DNA from: Panicum virgatum
Taxonomy: Eukaryota; Streptophyta; Magnoliopsida; Poales; Poaceae
Assembly: GCF_016808335.1 (NCBI RefSeq)
Contig: NC_053143.1
Span: 54,157,441-54,221,440 of the forward strand
Direction: 5' to 3'
DNA: 64,000 nucleotides
The notes under the pieces were generated by a model that saw only the letters and a list, made by a program, of their open reading frames with translations, was not told where the DNA came from and did not search any database. Below are positions 46,562 to 55,845 of this stretch, one piece after another; position 1 is the first letter of the stretch, and the number at the start of each line of letters is the position of its first letter. The position numbers and the translations under genes were made by a program.

Positions 46562-47795
46562 CTCCAAATCTAATGGAGCATGGCAGTGGACATTGTCGGC
46601 AACCACAGAGAAAACAGGGTGGTTCATCGACAGCATAGCATGCTAATCTGGAAGGCTATCCCCATGCATCATCCTCAGCCGATTCCTGGAAGAGGGACTA
46701 CGGCTGGAGCTGGAGGTGGTCCAAGAACAAGAAGGTGATGCACCGCTTGCCCTGATCTCAAGGCCTGAAGCTTCAAGTGTCAAAAAAAAAAGCCTGAAGC
46801 GTCAAAATGTAGAAATCTTCAGTCAAGGATGGACACTGCTGAAACGAGAATGGCAGCGCTTTGTGGTACTGTTTTTGTATTAACGCCCAATTCGACAAGG
46901 CAAGAAAAGGGAAGTCATTCGTAAGTTGTGTACCCAGTTTTGATAACGTTGTGTTGTGCATAACCTATAAATATAATCATAAAAATAGCAGACTAACCTA
47001 AATCAATGAGGTTATCCTGTCAAATAAGCCCAAACAAAAAATTGAACGAGGCCATGGAACTGTTCGAGGTATTTTTATTTTGTGAGGAAGACATTTTTAT
47101 TTTGAAAGCGTGAATATGTTGAGAGTACGATAAACTACATACAATGCAGCTGCTGAACTGTCATGGTACATTAGATAACAGAGAACGGCCATAACTCGTG
47201 AACCAATAAATTCAGAACTGAAAAAAAAACATTAGTATACGAAATAGTCAATTCGGAATTAGAATATACTTGAAACTAAAATAAATCACTGGCAGTATAC
47301 TCATGACTGTGATGCTAAAATTGATTGATACATAGAGTTATGTGAAATGCTAAATTATAACAAGGCATAACTAATAAAATGACTGAAAATCACCACTTAT
47401 CATACCAAGGTTCACTTTGAAATTCAAGGAACTACACATAATTGATGCAGGTCTTTAGGCAGCATAATACAGATAGCACATCCTGAAGATGACTACAAGG
47501 TCAACAGAGAAATGTTGAGACGGAAACAGTGCCATTAACATTGAAGTTCCAAATGTAACAATTTCATATGGTTGAAACCATATTGGGCTATAACATGGTA
47601 GGAAACCTACTATCTGAAATCCAGCATAAGGCCAACACAGCGGACAAACGATGGAGCAAGTTTATTAGGATGGCCAAATTTCTGTTGACAGACAATTCAT
47701 ATATCGGAGGTTCAGAACTCAGGATTGAACAAGCATGCAGCTTACTGTAGCGACAGATTTGGTATGTAAGCCTCTGTTCTTGATAGTTTGTAGCT
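46562..47795. other. 3' UTR of the kinase gene and intergenic DNA
   Basis: Transcribed 3' sequence probably reaches about 46970, where ATAAATATAATCATAAAAATA offers poly(A) signals. The rest shows no gene. Confidence 0.45.
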
Positions 47796-48195
47796 TCATC
47801 TTGGCAACGGAGAAGGCTCGGCGACGCAGAAGTCAGACCAAGAAGAGGAAGATGAGCAAGCATGCATGCATGGACTCAAGTTTGAGGGACCCTGCAGCAG
47901 TCCCTCTCCGACAACGGCGCCGGTGCTCCGCTCCTTTACGCTGCAGCAGTCGCCGCCGAAGGTGACGGTGAACCCGCGACGCGCGAGCTGCCGGACGGAG
48001 ATGAGGGAGGCGGACCCGTCGCCCAGCAGCCCGGGGACAAGGTGGACGGCGCGGTCCTCCCCAAGGCGCTTGCGGAACCTGCTGCCGCCGTCCCCGGGAG
48101 GCCTCGGGTCGCAGATAAACCCCGCGCAGCCCGTGGCGTGCACGGCGGCGCCGGAGTCGAGGATGAAGCCGCCGCAGCAGCGCTTGTGATGATCC
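47796..48195 (-). CDS. Stand-alone retropepsin-like (copia-type) segment, copy 1
   Basis: The minus strand reads GGFILDSGAAVHATGCAG, matching the D-[ST]-G active-site loop of Ty1/copia aspartic proteases. It then has AVHLVPGLLGDGSASLISVRQLARRG, matching the downstream VPGL...LISVRQL signature, and stops at 47796 after a basic Ser-rich tail. No zinc knuckle, integrase or reverse transcriptase follows. The start codon is unclear; frames upstream of 48195 are open for a short distance only. It is one of five such segments in the last 16 kb. Confidence 0.55.
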
Positions 48196-48714
48196 CTTGA
48201 TTTAATTGGAGGGAGACCAAGAACGGGTAGTCCAGTGAGTTCCTCGACCAGCAGGCAGCAGCGGGTTGCTCAAGGAATTTGGGGAAGGAGAGAGAGGGAG
48301 GGAGGGAGGAGGAGCCGCGGTACCTGCCCCTTTCGTTCGCCGGCGACGGCGGCGCCGTGGAGGGATGCTGCATCAGGGAGCCTCCGGGTCGAGGACGCGC
48401 CGTCGCGCAGGTGTCATCTCTCCTGCCGAGTCGTTCGAGGCCGTGCTCTGTTGTTGTGTGCGGGGGCATTTCTTGGCCTGCGCAGGTGCTCTCTTTCAGG
48501 TAATGAATTGAACGAACTCTCATGAGCTATAAATCCTTGTTGCAGTCAGGCAGGCATGCCACCTTCAAGCCAAGTAACTTTCGGATCATTTGGATGTTGC
48601 ACTTATGCGAGAGGGACCAAGGTGGAAAGGTACCCATCCCTCACCTCCGAAAAAGCAAGATGGCTCGTGCGAATTGAATTGTGTGGCTGGATTTATTTGA
48701 TTATATGTTTGGTT
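48196..48714. other. GC-rich DNA upstream of retropepsin-like copy 1
   Basis: Overlapping Arg/Ala-rich frames; possibly leader or promoter of the minus-strand copy. No further domain recognised. Confidence 0.35.
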
Positions 48715-49795
48715 CAAATAACTCTCTTTTTATCGGATCTTTTACAATAATTATAAAGTACCAAAGAATACTTTCAGGTACTTATTCTCTTGAATTTTTT
48801 CTGGCCGTTGATTTATAAAAATTAAATTAAATCGGTACTTGGTCCTACCATTTTTGGTACTTGGTCCCACATTTTCAAAGTACCAAGTACTTTACCCTAG
48901 GTATTTCTGAGTGCTTTCTACCTTCACTACCGTAGGATATTACTAGATGGACAGCTCCTATTTTTTTCAATCGATGTAAAATTTATCATTTTCCATAGCC
49001 ACCAGCTAGCCAAAAAAAAATATTAGTATATTCATATATCCAACTTAATGTGGAATCGGTATGGTATAAAAGTGGGGAAAAAACAGATGCACTATATAAA
49101 CAAGCTACAGACTGGCTTGATTTCAACAATCTTATCCCTTCCATTATGTTTGCTGTCCCAAAGCCTAGCGATGGCAAGGCTGCCCTGGCATAACGTATCA
49201 TAGAAATGTTAGTTGTCGCTCGCCTATAGATGAATGTGAGTGCATTGCGAACAAATTAAATTGTCTTACTTAGATAATAATTTTATAAGAGAATTTTTAC
49301 AATATTGAATAAAATAAGAGCTACTCCCTCCATCTACTTTTATAAGACGCACACACGCATATCAAAATTCAAACTTTGCAATCTTTGACCAATAATTTGA
49401 CTATTACTTTTTATAATATAAACTTTATATAATTGGATTCGTAATCAAATATACTTTGCAATGATTATAAGTTTATAACCATAAAAGATATAATATATGA
49501 TAAATGAATGGTCAAAGTGTTATTTGGAAGACCGTGCCATGTTATATCATGCCTTATAAAAATAAATGGAGGGAGTATCCATATGATAGAATCGTACGGT
49601 GGTCAAGGTAGGAAGTATCTAGACTAAAGTACCCAATGGGGTAAAAAATGTGGGACGAAGTACCAAAAAGAGTAGGTACGAATACTAATTTAATTTAATT
49701 TTCCAAATATCAATGGCCAGAAAAATTCAAAGAAAAAGTACCCAAATGTACCCTCTGATACTTTACAATCATGGTAAGAGAGCTCATTTTACAAA
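48715..49795. mobile_element. Long inverted-repeat element (~1.1 kb), MULE- or foldback-like
   Basis: The left arm (about 48715-48945) and right arm (about 49585-49795) are inverted copies over ~200 bp. They share (G)TACTT...CTTGAATTTTT(T)CTGGCC(G/A)TTGAT, AAATTAAATTAAAT, TTTTTGGTACTT(G/C)GTCCCACATTTT and a CTACCTT edge. A Stowaway MITE (49324-49575) lies beside the right arm. No coding region. The target duplication was not resolved. Confidence 0.7.
49324..49575. mobile_element. Stowaway-type MITE nested in the long inverted-repeat element
   Basis: Termini CTCCCTCCATCTACTTTTAT and ATAAAAATAAATGGAGGGAG with TA on both flanks (49322-49323 and 49576-49577); 252 bp. Confidence 0.9.
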
Positions 49796-50277
49796 CGTCC
49801 TGCTACCTAATCAAGTGCAGCTTAGTAACTCCAGGGAATATGATTGGGCATGGCAATTGGGAATCCATCATTTCTAACCTTGAAATGGATTAGTCATAAC
49901 TAAACCAGACACTTCAAGGTCAACTTTTGGAGATAGAAATGAATTCATTTCGCACTATCACATATGCATAGAAAAAGGATAGAAACATTAGTTCCTCGAT
50001 CAGTTTGTTTTTTTATCCTTGTCCGTCCTTAGATTTATTCTATATATGTATATACTGATACTGATCAATTTTATTTGGTAGGCACATTGCTACTGACCTT
50101 TGGAGAATACTCATGGGAACTTCTGAGAATGTTGCATTTTTAGTTGCATCATCAGGAAAGGGAAGTATTGATGTCAAGATTGGTTCAAGCATTGTGCATA
50201 TTCCAAACCATTGCAGGTAAGGTTCCAAGCTGATATCAGCTGCTCTTGAGTCTTGAAGGGTTTCTATCAACAATTCT
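49796..50277. other. Upstream region of retropepsin-like copy 2
   Basis: Positions 50083-50218 on the + strand are open (IATDLWRILMGTSENVAFLV...), with a TAG before and a GTAAGG donor after. This could be an upstream exon of the copy-2 gene, but I could not connect it with certainty. Confidence 0.35.
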
Positions 50278-50958
50278 ATGGCCTTTTCTCCATGTATCAT
50301 TTTGCTTTATCTAACTTTAATGTGGATCAGTGTGCAGAACCGAGTTGTCCAGATGATTTTGTTCGCCAAAATGACTAATGCCCGGGGTAACTTTCGCTGC
50401 CCGCGCTCCCTGGCCCGCAAAGCTATCCTTGACATTGCTAAAAAATCAAGCTCAGATGATGCCTGCAACACGGATTTTCCTACTGCGTACAATGTTTCAC
50501 TCGATTTAGAACATGAGGAGGAATGCAACTTTAAGAAGAATCCGAAGACGTATGCACTGGCCTCACCACAGTCACCGACGCCTAGTGATGGCACCCTGAC
50601 ACCGGCTATCTTGTTGGATTCAGGTGCCAGCCACCATGTGGCGGGCGATGCTGGAATTCTCACTGATCTTCATGACCCCCCGGCCCGGAGTACAGTCGTA
50701 GTGGCAGATGGCTTCGGACTGCCGGTCCATAAGGTTGGTGTCATAAAGCCCCCAGACATCAGAATCCCAGATGTGTACTTCGTGCCAGGTCTCCGAGTGA
50801 ATCTTATAAGTGTTCGTCAGCTAGCAAAGAGCAGAGTCGTCACCACCTTCTACGAGAACCATGCAGAGCTGTGGCGAGAAGGGGAGCAGGTCGGGGGCGC
50901 CATTGCTGACAATGATACGTCACTCTACCGGCTCGTCTTCTTCACGCCCTGGGCATGA
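50278..50958 (+). CDS. Stand-alone retropepsin-like (copia-type) protein, copy 2
   Basis: A 226-residue frame starting at ATG 50278; internal ATGs at 50320 and 50356 are alternative starts. Residues ~1-110 have a hydrophobic start and then a charged region not recognised. ILLDSGASHHVAGD (residues ~117-130) is the D-S-G loop of Ty1/copia aspartic proteases, followed by IPDVYFVPGLRVNLISVRQL. The frame ends at GGAIADNDTSLYRLVFF, close to where copia polyproteins enter the GAG-pre-integrase segment. No integrase or reverse transcriptase follows in any frame. The conserved motif without decay suggests a maintained gene, but origin as a copia fragment cannot be excluded. Confidence 0.6.
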   Translation: MAFSPCIILLYLTLMWISVQNRVVQMILFAKMTNARGNFRCPRSLARKAILDIAKKSSSDDACNTDFPTAYNVSLDLEHEEECNFKKNPKTYALASPQSPTPSDGTLTPAILLDSGASHHVAGDAGILTDLHDPPARSTVVVADGFGLPVHKVGVIKPPDIRIPDVYFVPGLRVNLISVRQLAKSRVVTTFYENHAELWREGEQVGGAIADNDTSLYRLVFFTPWA

Positions 50959-51482
50959 AGATCCTTTTATGGTGATTGCGAATAACAGAGAAGTTTCAAA
51001 TGTTACAACTTCAGGATCTGTATTCAGAAACTGGCATGTGTAAAATGTTGTCAGGGGTAACTGAAGTTGTTTGGCATATATATAGGCAGATACATCATAT
51101 TTAAGCCGTGCGTTTACAAAGCTAGCTACCATCTCGACTCGACCCAGAAATGCCAAGAGAGCACACAAATCAGGGTATCAGAGTCCTTTCACATACCCCT
51201 TGCACGCTGGCGTGATGATTTGGCGTGCCATGTCGGCAAAATTGGCAAATAGTTAGCTTCACTCATAGATGAGTGGCAAATATGTAGGAGCTATATGAAG
51301 GACCGGAGGGGGAGTGAATGAGAGCCTTTAAAAAATTCTTCTCGACGAGAACAAGTCCATTCAATCTGACATGTCTCTTTTCTAACCGTCAAGGTGACAC
51401 AAACCAACTCTTAACAAGCTTACCCTAGGAACGGTTCGCAAAACTCGACGTAAAGCGGAAGCAAATGAAAAAGTGATCTACT
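50959..51482. other. Intergenic DNA
   Basis: No supported gene between retropepsin-like copy 2 and the small CACTA element. Confidence 0.45.
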
Positions 51483-51744
51483 CACTACCAGAAAATGGAA
51501 ATTTCGTGAGAGTGAGAAACCGTCACGAACACCGCCATAAAAATGTACTAATTTCGTGAAGGTGTTCCTTACACCGTCACGAAAGTGTACTATTTTCGTG
51601 ATGTTATCATGTAAACCCTCATGAAAATATATTTTCGTTGCGGGTTTTGACGCACCTTCATGAAAATGAAAAATTTCATGACGGTCCCTTCATACCTCCC
51701 ACGAAAATACATCACCGTCATGAAATTTTGGTTTTCTCGTAGTG
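51483..51744. mobile_element. Small non-autonomous CACTA element (262 bp) with ACT duplication
   Basis: The left end CACTACCAGAAAA and right end TTTTCTCGTAGTG are inverted repeats. ACT flanks both sides (51480-51482 and 51745-51747). Subterminal motifs TTTCGTGA / TCACGAAA repeat throughout. Confidence 0.9.
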
Positions 51745-52689
51745 ACTCAAGCAAGGCACAACATAAAGTGGAAGCAATGATTTACCAAAGTACCAAAAAA
51801 AGCTTTTCCAAAAAGATTTGCAAAAGAGCTTTGTTCAGTAAGCATGCAACAATTCAATAATGATTAGTAGAGCTTAAAATCAAGCGGATGTAGAGTTTAA
51901 CCAAAAACACTGATCCAGTGTCTAACCAAAAAGACTTGAACTAATCATAATAAATTAAAAAGAACTAAAGCTCTCTTTAATTAAGCATGCAAAGATCTAG
52001 AACCAATGAGCAAGATCAAATACTAATTAACTGATTTAACTAAGCAAGCAAGGAATCAGCAGAGATTCATACGACAAAGCTAATTAACTAGTCCAAACAT
52101 ATGTGAGAGCAAGGAAGTAATTAGCATGTGTAGTAAATACAAGACAGGTCAAAAGATTGCTCACTGCTCTTGGGCTACTTGCGCAATGCACTCGTGGAAA
52201 GATCGAGTAAATCTCGCGAATCGAAAATCACTCAAAATTCACCTGAAAAATCATGAAAAAAGAAAAATGCTCAGAAGAAACAAAAGGACATGAATTTAAC
52301 CTTTGGTGTTGGTGTTTCGTACCGCCGGGGGTGATAGAGATATCGGCCACTGCTTTCCTTTTAAATGGTAGTGCTGAATGGGAAGCGGGTAATGTTCTTT
52401 TTTTTTCGTTGAATTGAGTTTTACATGTTCTATGGGTTTCAGGAATTCTCTAAGTACCTTTAGCTGTTACATGTGGATCATACGATAAGTATTGGATGAG
52501 CCTGTGAGTCTTTAAGCATGCTGAATTTGTGAGTGGTGTGTGTCTGGCGCTGCAACCTGTCAGTTTCACTTGTTGGATTATAAGGCCATTTGGGAGGGTT
52601 TCTCGTAAAACAGTTTGAGGAATGTTGAGTACTCTATCTTGCTTGTGATGAGTGAATTGTCAACCGTGCGGTGTGATCGTGCACTTGGT
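51745..52689. other. AT-rich intergenic DNA, no supported gene
   Basis: No recognisable domain, RNA gene or element end. Confidence 0.45.
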
Positions 52690-54180
52690 CTTTGGATTGC
52701 AGGTACACGGGCGTCGAGTGTCGACGGAGAGTTGCCGTGGAGGAGCTCAGGCCGGGCGGCAGCTGTGGCGTCCACTCCTGGATCGAGGGCGCAAGCGGCG
52801 ATGGAAGGAGGGTTTCTTGGTTTGCGCCACAAAACCAAGGAGGCGGACGGCGGTTGAAGACGCCGAGTCGTGGAGGCACGGGCGTCGGTCTCGGGACTGA
52901 CGGAGGCGACAGGCGTCGACGGCGTCTAGGGCCTCGCTGCGAGCGAGGAGGTGACGGGCGTCGGGCGGCGTCTAGGGCCGTCAGAAGGCCGAGGCGGGAA
53001 CGGCGTCTAGGGCCACGGCGTGGAGGCGGGAATCTTCCCGCACGTGAGGTTTTGGCGGTTTTCTCAAAACCGGCCACCTACCCGGGTTTCGCGGACCCTC
53101 CAAAACCGCGGACTGGATCTTCATCAAGACGGCGGCATCGCGGAGAAGACTTCGTTTCGAAGAAAGAACCTCGGCCGTCGGATGAGATCGTTGTACAGGG
53201 GGTGCTGCAGGCCAACCGGTCTGACCGGTCCATGGCACCGGTCTGACGGTCCAGCGTACCGGTCTGACCAGTCCCGCGGGTATAAATACCCCTTCACTTG
53301 TGTTAGGTTAATTGCGGCTTTTGTAATCTGTTCGTGGACTCTCTGGTTCTCCAGGCCGCCGCCCCTGTGTTCTCCTCCCCCTGTTTCTCTCTTTAGAGTA
53401 GATTTGTCCATGGATTTGTGAAGACTTTGTATTGGATGTGATTGGGAAAGGAGGCCCCATCCTCCTTGTGCCCTCTGGGCTTTTGAATCAATCTAATTCT
53501 GTCTCTCTTGTGCTTTTTGTGATGGATTCTCATTTCGATTTTGATGCACTTGATTGCGACGTTTCGTAGAGCTCTTTGGACTGATTCCCATGCTACTAGC
53601 TGCGTGCCAAATCTTCTGGAATCACGAGCTCTTTCGATTTCAAGTTCTTGAGTTTTAGAGAAAACCCCAACCCTTTTGATCTCCTCTCGAATTCTCAAGA
53701 ATCGTTGATCTTTAGGACGAGATCTTTTGGGGATATGTTCACGGGGTAGGGGCGAAGCAATCCCCCAAGTTTCACCACTTTTCGTGGTCGTTTGCTCGAG
53801 ATTCACCGTTTGAATCTAAGTTTTCGGGGGTTTTCTGGGTGCCACCGGTCAGACCGGTATGCAAGACCGGTCAGACCGGTCTGCTCTCTTTTGCATAGCC
53901 CCGACCGGTCAGACCGGTCCAGTGCACTGGTCAGACCGGTCCAGGCTGATCAGGTTGGCTGATTTTTCCGAATCGCTTCCGAATTGCTTTGGGTTTTCAC
54001 TCGCTCGTTCGAGGGCTGTTGTGTTGGTTTAGCTTTTCAATAGCTACTCCAAACTTTGGTTGGTCAGAACGCTTGAGGGCTTGGGCGATTTTGGGACATA
54101 GGCCGACGATTCGAATTTCAAAGAAATTTTGATCGGCTCCCATTCACCCCCCTCTGGTCGCCGGCTTCGGTCCCACACAG
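52690..54180 (+). mobile_element. LTR-like sequence of an LTR retrotransposon
   Basis: The GC-rich start is followed by short ACCGGTCTGACCGGT-type repeats (53213-53275, and inverted at 53840-53945). TATAAATACCCC at about 53280 looks like an LTR promoter. The end at ~54120-54180 carries CCATTCACCCCCCTCTGGTC...CACA, a common 3' end of grass copia/gypsy LTRs. No internal genes follow. Ends and target duplication were not established. Confidence 0.45.
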
Positions 54181-55009
54181 TTTCACCAGTGAAGCGGAAA
54201 AAAAATAGCTTCATCGACTTCTCTAGTTCATTTTGGAGCACCAGAATTTAATGGCCCATTTGGTTGCCCTTCAAATTGTCCCCTGCCCCCAACCGCTTTG
54301 AGTCCCAGCCACTTTTGTTCCCCAACTGGAAGTCTAGAAGTGCTTCTTCCATGGCTCTAGCTCCGCTTTGACAGCAATGATATCCTCCAGGTGACTATCA
54401 ATGAGCCACTGCTCCTCTTCATCTAGTAGCTTGTCCCAAAACAGCTTGAACAGCAATGATGCTAATTACCAAAGATCTGCACACTGAACATTACCGCCAA
54501 ATTCAAATTTAAATGTTGATACTTTGGTAAATTAGCTACCGGCTCATAAGTAAATGAACTATGATTAGGATCGATTAACGAATTCTTTGCTCCCAAAAGC
54601 ACTTATGTATTCTTTTTTTTTTGGAAACGCGCTCACATTTTTTTCCAGAGAGGGTATGTACCAAAAACATATTTAAGCTAATTACAGGTGACCAGACATG
54701 ATAAATTCAGAGTCAGGAAAAGCAGAGCATCCTAGCATCCTAGCAGATCATGTTGCAAAGCTTATATGTGACAAAAATCTTTCAAATCTGAATGCATGAG
54801 AAAGGCAAGAGTAATAAATTCATTAGCAGTGTCATGAAGCACACCGCGAAGCTCAGTATAAGATAATGTTTTAAAGTGGTTACGCAGCCCTGGTACAACG
54901 AGCATATATAGTAGGACAATAATACTACTACTGCAGAAAATACTGAACATATATATAACCTGTGACACATACATGTATGGTGTGACAATTTTACTTGTTG
55001 ATTAATTAG
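54181..55009. other. Intergenic DNA, no supported gene
   Basis: Ordinary AT-rich sequence before the minus-strand retropepsin-like copy 3. Confidence 0.45.
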
Positions 55010-55510
55010 TTATGAAATGGCGGGATGAGTACAGTGTAGAGGGCCACCATATGGAGGAAGCGTGGTCTCGCTTGTGTCGGGCGGGATCTTGAGGTACTCG
55101 AGGTGGTAGAGGCCATCTTGGTTGTGCAGCTGACCTTTCCCCACCACATCGCCGGTGCTCTGGTCCTGGACATGGCACTGGCCGCGGCCGGACGCGACGA
55201 CGTAGCCGCGTTCTCCGAGGTTGGACACAGAGACCAGACTGACTCCGGCGCGGAAGCCAGGGACGTAGAGCACGTCGGAGATATGGAAGCTGTCCAGGTG
55301 TATGGTGCCGACCCCGGCGACCTGCAGCTGCCTCCCGTCGCGTGTACGTACCCGGTACGCGGAGGGAGTGATGAACATTCTGACCGACTTCAGGACCGAG
55401 ATGTCGCTGATGACGTGGTTGGAGGCTCCTGAATCCAAGATGAAGCGAGGTAGTAGACAAGCCGCACCGCAGACAAAAATAATGGTGCCGGTGTCCGGCT
55501 ACCCTCTCGA
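55010..55510 (-). CDS. Stand-alone retropepsin-like (copia-type) segment, copy 3
   Basis: The minus strand reads CLLPRFILDSGASNHVISD, with the D-S-G loop at about 55427-55435. It then has ISDVLYVPGFRAGVSLVSVSNLGERG and GKGQLHNQDGLYHLEYL, and a stop at 55010. The order matches copia protease then GAG-pre-integrase start. Upstream the same frame meets a stop about 60 codons away without an ATG, so an upstream exon is needed. It is divergent from the membrane-domain gene starting at 55846 and may share its promoter region. Confidence 0.55.
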
Positions 55511-55627
55511 TCGGGATGGCTTTCGCAACCCGGCCGCACCAGACGGACGAGCCAAATTCCTTGTACATGCCACCGGGTACGTAATAACTCCAATCCCATG
55601 TCTGCCACCGCTGAAACCAAGATCTCC

Positions 55628-55845
55628 GATCCGCTCGTCCTTTTTTGTGCCTACGCGCTTCTGTTTCTCCCTGCCATCGACGGGTTCGCCGGCCTAGCCT
55701 TTCAATTTGGGAGGAGTATAGAACTCAACTCAGTCATAGGCAGGCAGGCAGAAGGACACACACAGCAGCAGCGGCGGCGGCCGGCGTGGCCCTCTGATCC
55801 CTTCCCGCTGCTAGCGTGGGGGCGACCAGGGATCAACAAAGCGCC
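55628..55845 (+). promoter_or_regulatory. Leader/promoter of membrane-retropepsin gene A, duplicated at 61770-61955
   Basis: TGCCATCGACGGGTTCGCCG, GGAGGAGTATAGAACTCAAC and the CACACACAGCAGCAG block recur before gene B. Conservation right up to the ATG suggests the 5' UTR and promoter were duplicated together with the gene. Confidence 0.7.

Noticed and set aside
53210..53945. ACCGGTCTGACCGGT repeats as a regulatory operator or CRISPR-like array
   Set aside because: Irregular spacing and both orientations within an LTR-like sequence. CRISPR arrays are not expected in a plant nuclear genome.
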